Assembly: GCF_965363235.1 (NCBI RefSeq)
Contig: NC_134848.1
Coordinates: forward strand, 59,296,181 to 59,360,180
Origin: Mytilus galloprovincialis
Taxonomy: Eukaryota; Mollusca; Bivalvia; Mytilida; Mytilidae
Direction: 5' to 3'
DNA: 64,000 nt
In this document: positions 11,666 through 22,294 of the stretch, in pieces
Numbering within the stretch: the first letter of the stretch is position 1
Layout of the letters: the number at the start of each line of letters is the position of its first letter
Notes under the pieces: model-generated
The model's database searches: none
What the model was told of the DNA's origin: nothing
What the model saw: the letters and a program-made list of their open reading frames with translations, nothing else
Position numbers and translations under genes: made by a program

Positions 11666-14600
11666 ATTTATTCAGCGTGTCCAAATTAAATTCATATGTA
11701 CTGAAAAGAGTTAAGTTTAAATAAAGTCTTGGTACTTCTGCGAGACAAAATACTATCATGACGCACACAATTAATATGCAAGATTGTTTTCAGCTCTGGA
11801 AGCCGTGGCATGGCCACGTACATGTTTCTGTCGGCATAATATATATATGATATCGCATGTTGATATAAGCATTGTTGTTACTGCAACAACCAGAATAACG
11901 GAGAACATAATCGGATCAAATGATAGAATATACTTCTTCCTTCCCATGATTGAATTTGATTATGAATAATCTTGGCACATTTACGGCTAGAGTTTTTTCC
12001 TGTTGAATATTCTATGATCCTTAGAGTTCCTTAAATGGAATATATCTTTGCATTTGTCAAACATAAGCAAGTGTTTCTGTCTGATATTGTTTAGTCTCTA
12101 TTGACTATGCTTTAAAAATGAAAAAAAAGTTTGATTTAAGATTTTAATATATTTTTCTTAGTTCTTATTCGAAGGGTGACTGGATAGTTGCCACTTAACA
12201 TGAAGCAACAAACAACCAATTAATCATAATTCTATGTACGAATGTCTATAAAAAGGAATTGAACAACGTTATTTATTGATTGAATAAGATTGTCAACTTT
12301 TCCGTTGTCTGTAAGAAGCAACCACTTTTAGAGATTTTAATTATTGATTATCATTTTTACCAAATTTTCCACTTAGATCACTTAAACTAAGGCTAATCAC
12401 ATTTTTTATAAATGATGATTTTGACATCTGGACTGAAGACAATTCTTAAACTACCTACAGCAATTACCACTAAATATTGAATAACTATATCAATAAAAAT
12501 ATTTCTCCAGCATATTTATATTTTATTTCGAATTAAACATAATCATGAAGTGATCTAGAATTAGTTTCCTTTTGCCGTTTTCATTTGTTCCCAAGATATT
12601 TATATGATGCCCAGATCTGCCACAAAATAACACACGCCTCTAGAACGGAGATACCGAGACCCACTAGCCCTTCTTTTACTGTAATTCCCTGTAAATTAGC
12701 ATACCGTTGCAAGGCTGATTAAGCGGATGAGGTCAATTATTTTTGTTGATACGCCATACTGTGCATAAGCTGGGTTAGACATTGGTGATGGACAAGTACG
12801 CAGCCACGTCTTGTCAAAAAGGGGGCTTAAAACTCGATACCTGCACGTTCAGAACACTTGCAATAACTATTCTGGGGGGTCTTTAGGTGTCTGAAACCAT
12901 CTTTAGTTAGTTGTAACAGAATTTCGGAGGCTTCCTTCGGTTACAAAGGAACGAAATGTACTGGCCGCTGGTGCAAACACTGGTGTTGACAGTTATGCCA
13001 CCTCTCCACGTCGTTGTTGGTACGGATTGAGGACATACACACGCACCATTAGTCAATGTCGAATACAGTGTTCCGTATCCAGGTTTTTGTAGAGATAGTC
13101 CATTACTTTCTGTACTGTTGGATGATCCTCGTTCTCATCTAATTGACGGAAGGTATATGGGATGTGTTCTGGTGGAAGGAACGATAGAGCCATTACCTGT
13201 CTTTAAGTACGCATAGACTGTGTCCATTTTGGTGGACTGAACATGTTTTAAGAATATGTTTAACTTAATGTATATATAAATTTGTACATGATTTGTCTAC
13301 TTTCGTAGTGTTAAAGTTCTATTATTTGACATAATAGTAGTAATATTCTTGACTCTAGACAGACATGAAACACAATAGCAGAGGCACCAGACCGGAAAAA
13401 GGCGTGCAATAAAAACATCTGCATCCATGGTATGTTGCCGAAGTGTTTACATTTAATTTCCGTTATGCTAGGTTCGTTGTTCGTGTTTTTTGTAGATAGT
13501 AATGCCTATTACGACACTACTGTTGTTTCAAGAAGCACTAACTATACATTACTATTTGCTACGAAAAAAGTAAAATCACAAAAATACTGAACTTTTTTTT
13601 TTCTCGAGGAAAATCAATTCGGAAAGTCCATCATCACATGGCAAAATCATATAACAATACGCATAAAAACGAATGGACAAGAACTGTCATATTCCTGACA
13701 TGGTACAGGCATTTTCAAATGTACAAAATGGTGGATTAAACCTGGTTTTATAGCGCTAACCCTCTCACTTTGATGACAGTCTTATCAAATTCCGTTATGT
13801 TTACATTGATGCGTTCACTACACGAACCGTTTGTTTTTGTTGAAGACGGTATGCTAATTCCGACTTGAAGGGGTATTTTTTGTCTTTCTGTTCGCATCTT
13901 TTTGATTTCGTGATGACATATGTTAGTATAAAAATTGGAAAATGTCAGCCGCTTTTATTTTTGTACCTTTGGACATTTAATTGTGTAAAAATGTTTACAA
14001 TTACATGTTACATTTACTGTTTACTTAAATCAAATAAAGTATAATCATTGACATTATTTCTTACACTATTTAAACTCCTAGTCATGTCCTGGCACGACAT
14101 CTTGTTTTTCCTTGTAGAAACTGCCCCAACCTTTCAACTATTAAGCTGTCGTCTGCTTCTCTTTGTTAGTTTATTATCATGTTATTGGTCTAGTTTTTTT
14201 TACCAATTTCTCAAAATCGTCAGACCTCCAAGGCAGAAGTTTAACGATAAACGGTCCTTATTGGTCTAGTTTTTTTTACCAATTTCTCAAAATCGTCAGA
14301 CCTCCAAGGCAGAAGTCTGACGATAAACGATCCTTTGTCTTATGATTCTGCATGTTCAGAAGACATGTACTGCAACAACATGCTTTGCATAACTGTTTCC
14401 TTTTGTTCCTTTAGCATACTGGATATTTCTTTTAAGGCCTTTTGTCTGTTTTTTAATTTAAAAAAAAAATGAAGCTCAATTAAAATTAGGTACGTACTGG
14501 AATGCGGGAGTAGCAGTTCAGACTTGGTCTCGCCTCAGTTGGCATCTCCCTACAGTAAGTGCAGGTACACCAGTCCGGAACTAAATTGATGGGCGAAGGA

Positions 14601-14815
14601 TGATGCCCCCTTGTTGGGTGTCGTCATTGTCCAGGACATTAAAGAAAAATCCAGGAGGGTTGTGTGGCTATGGTACTCACAAGTCTCCTCAGATCTTCCT
14701 CCGTTAAACGAGAAATTCTTTCCTGAAAAAGTGTAAACAATTCATAAAGATTGTATTTACAAGTGGTCTAACAATTTGATATTTTGATACTTGATAGAAT
14801 CCATGATATCTCGGC

Positions 14816-16383
14816 CTATAACAAAATCGGACTATAACAAACTCGGCCTATAACATAATCGGCCTATAACGAAATCGGACTTTAACAAACTCGGACTACT
14901 AGAAGAATATAAGTATAATGTTGGCTGTTGTTGTTATTTGAAATTAATTTTCAATTAAACTAAAATGAATTGTTATCTAAAATTAATTAAATATTTTATT
15001 TTTGAACATTTAATTAAAAAAAATATACGTTAACAATATATATTTAAAAATAAAAGTACAAAAAAACTTCTATTTAATATTATATTGATATATTGACTAT
15101 TCACCACTGATTTGTCTTTTAAGTATTATTATTTGTTATAATGTCCCTCTCAGAATAATTTTTTATTATATGCATACCGTAATTGATTATGACAGCATGC
15201 CACGTGTATCATTGACACCTTTTTAATCACCATAAGTTTAAACAAACCACTGGCACATGTACTGTTGACACCTATCTAATCACCCAAGTCAGGACAAAAC
15301 TACCGGTTATTACACGAAATTGGGAACTAAATATCCAACTAAATATGTCTTCTCTTGTATTGTCTATAACTGAACTTCAGATTTTTTTTTGGCTTTTTTT
15401 TTTATTACAAATCTTGTGTTATTATAAGACAATTTAGTGAATTGTAGTTTCTCTGGTTTCTGATCATACTTTGAATGGTGGACTCTTGGCGTTATTTATC
15501 TGTACAATGTAATACTATTTAATAAAGCACATTTTAAACTCGAAGGCATTTTGTCATCATCTAAGACTGAAAGCATGCAGATATAAATGGTCATTTTCAA
15601 AGCACACTTATTAAAGCATACATTGCACATACAGACTTCTGAGTCATATCTGAGATAACATGCAAAAATGAATGGTGTTGTAAAGGCAAAAGCACGAGTA
15701 TAAACATAGGCAGTAGTATTAATTAGCTAGTAATTTGGATTTTCTTTTTCATGTTATTTTATATTTATGTATAATAAATGTTTGCCTCGGCTTGCCTTGC
15801 TAAAACATTGTATCTGTTTGATGTGACCATTTGAATATAATTACCTTTCAATTGCTGAATCCATTAATAAAGAACTACAGATTAGTGAAATTGTTAAGAA
15901 GCCATTCACTGTCAATCAAATTTCTCTTTGTTTATATACTAATCATAAACACCAAGGATTAAACACAATAAAAACACGAACACACGTCAATCATTAAAAT
16001 ATCTTTTGTCAATAAACATAATAAATCACAATAATATTTCAAATAGAAGTTAATTATCCTCATTTAAATCAAGGAATTGTATATTTAAATATACAATTCC
16101 TTGTTTAAACATATCAATTGAACTTATATATCAAATATTTAATACATTTTTATATATGGTCTTTTTTTTCAAAAATATTCATTATAATCTCATAAATTCG
16201 TATATAATTTTAATATACATTGTATAAAGTTTTTTCTTTTTTTTTTATTAAAGTAAAAAAATAACAATCTACTAATCGTAGTCCGAGTATGTTCAATATA
16301 TTTCTGCATATAAATAATGGTAGGCCGAGTTTGTTATAGTCCGATTTTGTTACAGGCCGATTTTGTTTTAGCCCGAGTTATAT
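14816..16383. mobile_element. Non-coding element with iterated inverted ends, copy 2
   Basis: Same element at the matching position of the second tandem unit, with the same end units and central palindrome (16070-16103). It was present before the 8.55-kb duplication. Confidence 0.6.
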
Positions 16384-16500
16384 CCAGCAGCGGAACAAAG
16401 CATGTATGTCAGCTATAAGTCTTTGTTAAACAAATTATTAGTCTTAAGTTCGTCATTATATTTTCTACCTGCAATGACTGTTTTTATCATTTTCTGTTAA

Positions 16501-16736
16501 TAGTTATCAAAGGTACCAGGATTATAATTTAGTACGCCAGACGCGCGTTTCGTCTACATAAGACTCATCAGTGACGCTCATATCAAAATATTTATAAAGC
16601 CAAATAAGTAGGAAGTTGAAGAGCATTGAGGGTCCAAAATTCCAAAAAGTTGTGCCAAATACGGCTAAGGTAATCTATTCCTGGGATAAGAAAATCCTTA
16701 GTTTTCCAATAAATTCAAAGTTTTGTAAACAGGAAA
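16501..16736 (-). mobile_element. Hammerhead-ribozyme retroelement, insertion only in tandem copy 2
   Basis: A 236-bp insert flanked by the direct repeat GTTAA (16496-16500 and 16737-16741). The matching place in copy 1 (about 8191) has a single, uninterrupted GTTAA, so this is a textbook filled/empty pair and the insertion postdates the duplication. Reading on the minus strand, the element runs from TTTCCTGTTTACAAAAC to CCTGGTACCTTTGATAACTA and contains an intact-looking hammerhead motif. It has no coding capacity; mobilisation must be in trans. Confidence 0.85.
16534..16577 (-). ncRNA. Hammerhead ribozyme (subfamily A)
   Basis: Minus strand: stem I GCGUCA pairs with UGGCGU; core CUGAUGA; stem II GUC/GAC with a 7-nt loop; core GAAA; stem III CGCGCG (self-complementary); then UC as the cleavage position. 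All invariant core bases of the hammerhead family are present. The stem III arm has no room for a loop, so strong activity probably needs two copies to pair. Confidence 0.85.
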
Positions 16737-17614
16737 GTTAAGATACTTTGATAGCTGTGAAAAAGAAAGATTTTTTTTAAAATATCTAACTAAAGCTGAA
16801 CTACTATTTAACAACAATGCTTGATTTATATTTCTTAGGTAAACGTATCATAGAAAGAATTTTTTAATATCTGCAACTGGTCATTCCTCTCCTCGAGGGT
16901 AGCTGCAGCTGCCCTGTTGGGTCCAACTCGTAGGATGTCTTCTCTTCCTCTTCTAGAGTCCTTTCCCCTTGCACTCCTGGTGTTGCCACGTCCCCTTGCT
17001 CTAACCATCGCCCATATTGCATTCACAGGTGTATATTCTTCACTGTCACTCTCATGTCTATCACCAAGCTCAAGTGGAGACCTTGAGCTATTTGAGTTAT
17101 GAAATGGTGCACATATAAAGATTAGAAATTAAATAAACAAACAATCCTCGAGAAACAAGCCCGTGTAATTCTGCTTCTTAGATACCTATTTGGTTAAAAT
17201 AAAACAAGAAATTCCCTCAAAATAGTTTTGTGGAAAAAAACGTAATTTTATTTGAAATATATAGCCAACTGATCATGATCACTGCATATTTGTAAGATGA
17301 AATATTTTTTGAATTAATTAAAAGTTGCATGACTATACTATCTACAGTGTAACATCTATTGTTCAATGATAAATATTATTCATTTCACAATACGTTAAAA
17401 TCTCAAAATGTTACCACCCCCTTCCCCCCAGGGTGACTGGAAACGAAATTTGGTCACTTGGTCTTCTCCCGACCGGCAGTAAACGCTTGCCGAAGTGGGG
17501 CGTTCGTTTTGCTATGCGGGATGTATTATGTTCGCAGACACGTCCGGTCAGAATGTGGACGTGAAATCCGATGTATCGGGGGAAAGAGAGTGCCACGCTC
17601 TTTGCACGTTAAAG

Positions 17615-17884
17615 TTTGATTGTTTTAACATCAGTTGAGTAATATTAAATAGCGTTTCTGTAGCTGATACTAAAGCTGCGGCAGATTCCCTAAGAAGTAC
17701 CTCACTGTTTACATCAGGTTGGTAACAGACAGTTCAGTATCAGAATACAAAATTGCAAATGGTTGTTCTATCCATATTGTGTTGGTCTACACGTAATTGT
17801 AAGATTGCAACGCATCTATAATTTTAATGATTTGAATGCTTTACCTCCCGGACGATAAGCTACCAACAATCAATCAATTATCTG
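17615..17884. repeat. Stub of a third 8.55-kb unit
   Basis: The first ~270 bp of the unit recur here and then stop at a run of C. The third copy is therefore cut off, either by a real breakpoint or by an assembly join at the homopolymer. Confidence 0.85.
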
Positions 17885-17908
17885 CCCCCCCCCCCCCCCC
17901 CCCCCCCC
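17885..17908 (+). repeat. Poly-C run (24 C)
   Basis: An uninterrupted run of C at the exact point where the third tandem unit ends. It may be biological or mark a weak assembly join. Confidence 0.9.
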
Positions 17909-18447
17909 AGACAATCAAATGGTTGCTGCCTTATATTCATTTGATAAAATTTACTGTTTGCAATAGCATTAATTGTTCTAAATAATTAGGATGTTCTTAT
18001 CCCAAGCAAACTTGTAGTTTGTACATTAAATCCCCTCTTTACAGCATAGTAAGTATGGTCTGCATCCACTGAAACATCAAGATTCAATATATATTGCATG
18101 ACTTGGTTGAGTTTCAATTTTCAAAATTATTTGTAAACCAACTAATATTGAGCAAAAGACTTAGAATGTACTGATGACATATATTTTGTAGAAAAATATG
18201 GACATATACTATATAGGTGGATATATGCACATAAAACATTAGATGATTACTGATAGGGTAGTCCAATGCAGCATCAGGTATACAACATTGATTAAATGAT
18301 TCACAGACATAATAAGTCATCAGACATTATTAAGAAACACAGCAAGTGGACAGCATACACATACATCAATTTAGAGGCGCATGATACTTGGAATTCACCA
18401 TCCCCCCTTTTTCGGAGTTTGATTACTTATTATCGGTCAATGCCTTG
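17909..18447. other. Gap between the tandem array and the THAP exon
   Basis: AT-rich sequence without a supported gene. It should hold the intron, and possibly later exons, of the minus-strand THAP gene ending at 18480, but I could not identify a second exon. Confidence 0.4.
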
Positions 18448-18479
18448 TCATTTCATATATATATTATACCAGTCATTAC

Positions 18480-18936
18480 CTTTAAGTTCTTCACAGAAAT
18501 GTGGTGTTGCCTGAAGAGGTTGGTCTTTTGATGTGTTGGATCCATTTAAAGTTACATACGCCCCAACATCCCTCCATACTTGATCGACAATTTTACTGGT
18601 AGTGAGCGTGGTTATGCTGGCTTTGATATGTACAGCTCTGTCAAACGGAAGTTTCCTGGATTTGTGCACAGTTTGCTTTAAAGGGGTAGCCATGATTGGG
18701 TATGGATGTTGGGTGGTAGGTCTCCCATCAACAACGTGCTTGCTGCACACATAGGCATGTTTGTTTACATTGGATACGGCGTAATCTTTCCTGCCACAAG
18801 CTTTTACCCACTGTAAAGTTTCTTCCAATCTTGTTTTAGGCTTAGGTATAGGAAAGAATTCCACTCCTGACATATGAGGTTTATGCTTATATCTGTCATC
18901 GCTGTTGCAGGTTCCCCAAACACAACGTTTTACCAT
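18480..18936 (-). CDS. THAP-domain zinc-finger protein, first coding exon
   Basis: The frame opens with MVKRCVWGTCNSDDRY and continues FFPIP...W...VCSKHV, with a conserved Pro further on. This is the C2CH zinc-binding THAP fold, a sequence-specific DNA-binding domain found in animal transcription regulators and related to P-element transposases. Cys5 and Cys10, then Cys and His of the CSKH motif about 55 residues later, are the expected ligands, and the conserved Trp (LQWVKAC) lies between. After about 152 codons there is a consensus splice donor (AAAG/GTAATG at 18480/18479), so the few codons beyond it are intron read-through. Later exons are not recognisable here. Host gene, probably functional in this exon; partner and target unknown. 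Confidence 0.8.
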
Positions 18937-18979
18937 TCTTTTTTACTTTGTTTATATTTTCGCGGAAAAAAACTTGTCG

Positions 18980-18996
18980 GGTATCACGTGACGTAG
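18980..18996. promoter_or_regulatory. E-box/CRE-like composite upstream of the THAP exon
   Basis: CACGTG (18985-18990) overlaps TGACGTA (18989-18995), about 50 bp upstream of the THAP start codon in a locally GC-richer patch. This is the kind of site bound by bHLH-zip and CREB/ATF proteins in TATA-less promoters. Position and sequence support a promoter role; binding is inferred. Confidence 0.45.
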
Positions 18997-19500
18997 GCCG
19001 CTTACGTTACGAATAACCGCTTACATCAAATATAATATGAAAGTCGACTATTAGGATTGATTAAAGATTAAAATAGAACTAAATACTGATATTGCATTTA
19101 AACACAAGGCATATTGCAATACTTATTAATAGCAATTAACTATAATATATATATGTGCAGTTTGTTATGAATCCAACTTCAAACGTAAATTATCGTACAG
19201 ATTATGTTGACCAAAATTAAATCTAATAAATGACGGCGGTGATTAATTTTTGTTTCCATAACACATAAATATAATAGAAAAGACGTCAACACATTTGACA
19301 AAATCCGATGAGAATTACAAATATAACATTAAACATTTAAACTAAATACATGAGTTTGGGATAGACAAGTACCGTAACACGTCTTATAGTAATGTGAATT
19401 CACACTCAGCAAAACAGTCACAATCGGGAATAAGTCACGTTTGGTAATTAAAAGATTAGACGACGTAATGACAAACCACAATCTACCATGTTGTATTAAT
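18997..19500. other. AT-rich gap
   Basis: No open frame, structured RNA or clear repeat recognised. It separates the THAP promoter from a dispersed repeat. Confidence 0.4.
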
Positions 19501-20104
19501 GTCCTTAGCTAGTTTGGTTAAACACACATCGTATGGATCCACCTATTCGTGATGGTGTCCATAAAATTTACGGAGTGTCAATTTTAATCTGTCCTCCTCA
19601 TAACTTTGTTGTAGAAGTTTCTGTGTAAGTAGCACACTCCTGTATATGAAGTCCGTATAGTGTGAACAAGCATCACGCCATCACGAGTTGGTTGACCGTT
19701 TCACAAATGATATCGGATATGTTCCTTACGTCGTAACTACAATCCCCTTCCCTTTCATGAATGTGACCTACCGAATTAGACTACTTACCGGATTTGTAAT
19801 CACATAAGCAACACGACGGGTGCCCCATGTGGAGCAGGATCTGCTTACCCTTCCGGAGCACCTGAGATCACCCCTAGTTTTTGGTGGGGTTCGTGTTGTT
19901 TATTCTTTAGTTTTCTATGTTGTGTCATGTGTACTATTGTTTTTCTGTTTGTCTTTTTCATTTTTAGCCATGGCGTTGTCAGTTTGTTTTAGATTTATGA
20001 GTTTGACTGTCCCTTTGGTATCTTTTCGTCCCTCTTTATCGAAGGGTTCGTTTTTGGAAAGGCGAATTTTGTATCACTCCGGCATACTGCTTTTTACCAT
20101 GCAC
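19501..20104 (+). repeat. Dispersed repeat (GGTGCCCCATGTGGAGCAGG family)
   Basis: Segments of this stretch (GGTAAGCAGATCCTGCTCC read inversely, TTCTTTAGTTTTCTATGTTG, GAGTTTGACTGTCCCT) recur at 60375-60550 in the same orientation and at 60820-61100 inverted. The 96-codon open frame at 19820 is a by-product of this T-rich repeat. Class unknown; likely a DNA-element or LINE-derived mussel repeat. Confidence 0.6.
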
Positions 20105-20354
20105 GCATAAAAAGCGCAAACTTTCAATTTTTTTTTGGCGTGCAAGGACAAGATGATCACCGGAATCGACTGTTCCCAAATTGAAATTGCAACATCACAA
20201 CTTTAACCAACTTTTAGCAAAATTTCATTTCGATATGTCATGTTCAACTTGGGATTTTTTTCGGATTTATCTTGCAATTAATGAGTAGACATTATATTTT
20301 TCGTTCTCTCTCGGGCGGAGAAAACCTGCAGAAATTTAGAGATTTGTATTTTAT

Positions 20355-20363
20355 TATATAAAA
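20355..20363 (+). promoter_or_regulatory. TATA-like box
   Basis: TATATAAAA about 145 bp upstream of the preferred start codon of the C2H2 protein. Transcription would begin near 20385, leaving the upstream ATG at 20379 outside the mRNA. Confidence 0.4.
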
Positions 20364-20498
20364 CCTAAAAAAGTTGACATGTGGAAGTGTGTTTTTTTTT
20401 GTAGTCAAAAGAGTGCGATATTTTCTCGAAAAAAAACCAGTTTCCCAGTTATAATTATTGCCAACTATTACAAATATAAGAAGAACCAGTCACGACAC

Positions 20499-21086
20499 AT
20501 GATGGGAAAACACCACCCTAATTATGAACATTGGAATTGTAGCATGTGCAAAGGGAAGTTTATAAGACGAGAATACTTATACAGACATTTGCAGAAAATT
20601 CATGGTTTGGATAAAGTGAAATCCATAAGAATGGCAATGGAATCTTCAAGAGGTGACAAGAATCAACAACCTTCCTATTATGAAGATATCAGGGAGGATG
20701 ATATCATTTTCGATCTTATCAAAGAGCTGGATTTCAGTGACACATCACAAACATGCGATGTAGATAAAATAATACCAGACGAAAACAACAATGAATCGCA
20801 AGATGATAATGTGGGGCAACAATTAGAGGTATCTGATAGTCAATCATCCATCGAAGAACCACCAGCTGAGCATACGGAGACGGACGTCAATGGGCAGGAA
20901 AACAACATTGAGGCCAGTAGTGTAATAATCGTAAGTGACGACGAGTTGAGTGAAGACACTACTATTGGACGATCAGGAACATATGTTCAGAAAATTATAA
21001 TATCAACGAGGAAAAGAACACACTGTGCGAGTGGAGAGGAAACAGGGAGCACATATGTAGATAATGACTATTTTGCAAAACATTGA
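20499..21086 (+). CDS. Single C2H2 zinc-finger protein with acidic tail
   Basis: A 195-residue intronless frame if begun at the ATGATG pair (20499); the frame stays open upstream to 20379, but a TATA-like box argues for the internal start. Near the N terminus is one classical finger, C-S-M-C then H and H in YLYRHLQKIHG (C-x2-C-x12-H-x4-H). The rest is acidic and Ser/Gln/Asp-rich (DISEDDII-like stretches, VSDDELSED) without a second finger, as in a DNA- or protein-binding regulator. The last codons (about DYFAKH) and the stop lie in a hammerhead-type repeat that begins near 21068, so the original C terminus may have been replaced. Could be a working small gene or a fragment; not recognised as a named gene. 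Confidence 0.6.
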   Translation: MMGKHHPNYEHWNCSMCKGKFIRREYLYRHLQKIHGLDKVKSIRMAMESSRGDKNQQPSYYEDIREDDIIFDLIKELDFSDTSQTCDVDKIIPDENNNESQDDNVGQQLEVSDSQSSIEEPPAEHTETDVNGQENNIEASSVIIVSDDELSEDTTIGRSGTYVQKIIISTRKRTHCASGEETGSTYVDNDYFAKH

Positions 21087-21382
21087 ATTTTTCAAAAAAC
21101 TAAGGATTTTCATATCCCAGGCATAGATTACCTTAGCCGTATTTGGCACAACTTTTTGGAATTTTGGATCCTCAATGCTTTCCAACGTTGAGCTTGTTTG
21201 GCTTTATAAATATTTTGATATGAGCGTCACTGATGAGTCTTATGTAGACAAAACGCGCGTCTGGCGTACTAAATTATAATCCTGGTACCTTTGATAACCA
21301 CTGGGTCGATGCCACTGCTGGTGGACGTTTCGTCCCCAGGGTATCACAAGCACTGTGGTCAACACTGCGGTGTTGACATGAA
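21068..21382 (+). mobile_element. Hammerhead-type repeat, subfamily A, long form
   Basis: From TTTTGCAAAACATTGAA it matches the 16.5-kb insertion (minus strand there) through the ribozyme region to CCTGGTACCTTTGATAAC. It then continues into a second conserved block, CCACTGGGTCGATGCC...GGACGTTTCGTCCCC...GGGTATCAC, which the tandem units at 21.8-22.5 kb also have. The long form therefore has two modules, a hammerhead half and a hairpin half. Confidence 0.75.
21224..21267 (+). ncRNA. Hammerhead motif, subfamily A, core-mutated
   Basis: GCGTCA, CTGATGA, GTC-loop-GAC, then AAAA where the catalytic core needs GAAA, CGCGCG, TC and TGGCGT. All stems are intact, but the G of the GAAA box is A, so this copy should not cleave. 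Confidence 0.75.
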
Positions 21383-21810
21383 TATCAATAATGTGGTCAT
21401 TTTTTAAATTTCCTGTTTCTCTGGGACGAGTTGTTCCGAATTTCTTATAACATCGACCTGATTTGTCGACCGACGTTGATAACGTTGATTGCCGGTTCTT
21501 CTTTCATACAATACATTAAACAACAAGGTCAGTGATAAACGGAATAATATAATAAACGAATGAAATTTAAATGTGTATAACGTAACGGTACCCAAATTGC
21601 ACCTATTTAGCAAAACTAGCAGCGAAAATCTTACAAGATTTTCTAGAGACTAAACAATTTGTTTTTTTATGATTTGATACTAAGCACATCTTTCAACATA
21701 GGTAAAACTATTTAGATATGCACAAAACGTTCACAGTATCAACAGATGAAGTATTTACTGAAAAAGCAAAATGTACTGATCATCTTTTTAAAATGAGCAA
21801 ATACAATATG
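21383..21810. other. Spacer before the ribozyme array
   Basis: No supported gene. A short minus-strand frame (21404-21613) has no recognisable features. Confidence 0.4.
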
Positions 21811-21901
21811 TTACACGGATTTGGCTATACTTTATGGAACTTTTGGATTATAGCTCTACATCTTTTATATAAGCTTTGGATTTTACATATCTTGGCCACG
21901 A

Positions 21902-21945
21902 GCATCACTGAAGAGACATTATTTGTCGAAATGCGCATCTGGTGC
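21902..21945 (+). ncRNA. Hammerhead ribozyme (subfamily B), unit 1
   Basis: Stem I GCAUCA/UGGUGC; core CUGAAGA; stem II GACA-UUAUU-UGUC; core GAAA; stem III UGCGCA (self-complementary); UC cleavage site. Compared with subfamily A, stem I and stem III bases change in pairs, so the fold is conserved rather than the sequence. Confidence 0.88.
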
Positions 21946-22250
21946 AGAAAAATTGGTACCGTTAATGTTATTACTACCACTGGGTCGATGCCTCTGCTGG
22001 TGGACTGTTAGTCCCCGAGGGTATCACCAGCCCAGTAGCCAGTACTCCGGTACTGGCATGAAAATACGGATTTTTTGTGTTATTAAGTTTGCTGTTACAA
22101 AATGTTAAAAATTATTATAAATTAAGGAATGTATCTCCCTCATGCAAAGCTCTGATTCCTTTCACGGATTTGGCTATACTTTTTGGAACTTTTGGATTAT
22201 AGCTCTACATCTTTTATATAAGCTTTGGATTTTACATATTTTGGCCACGA

Positions 22251-22294
22251 GCATCACTGAAGAGACATTATTTGTCGAAATGCGCATCTGGTGC
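22251..22294 (+). ncRNA. Hammerhead ribozyme (subfamily B), unit 2
   Basis: Identical motif 349 bp after the first, with the full core and all three stems. Confidence 0.88.

Larger units (their letters stand above)
14486..17098 (-). pseudogene. P2X7-type intracellular-domain gene, decayed, copy 2
   Basis: Counterpart of the copy 1 relic. Exon A (17098-16871) is open here across the Arg/Gly-rich region, without copy 1's internal stop, but its acceptor has mutated from TTTCAG to TTTCAT. Exon B (14722-14486) has the same ERISRLTEEDLRRL start and WCTCTYCREMPTEA core. It lacks a 13-bp stretch present in copy 1, so a different frame follows the motif (ARPSLNCYSRIPVRT, then stop). The stops between LRRL and the Cys motif and the missing donor are shared, so they predate the duplication. 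The inverted-end element lies in the intron. Not expected to make a working protein. Confidence 0.6.
9068..17614. repeat. 8.55-kb tandem unit, copy 2
   Basis: Second full copy, 8,547 bp, head-to-tail with copy 1. It has a private 236-bp insertion at 16501-16736 (a hammerhead element) that copy 1 lacks, and its own 450-bp block at about 10935-11385 where copy 1 has 770 bp of different sequence. Overall similarity by eye is high, so the duplication is fairly recent. Confidence 0.93.

Noticed and set aside
19820-20110. 96-codon hydrophobic frame, possible membrane protein
   Set aside because: The stretch is a dispersed repeat found again at 60.4 and 60.9 kb; hydrophobicity comes from T-rich sequence.
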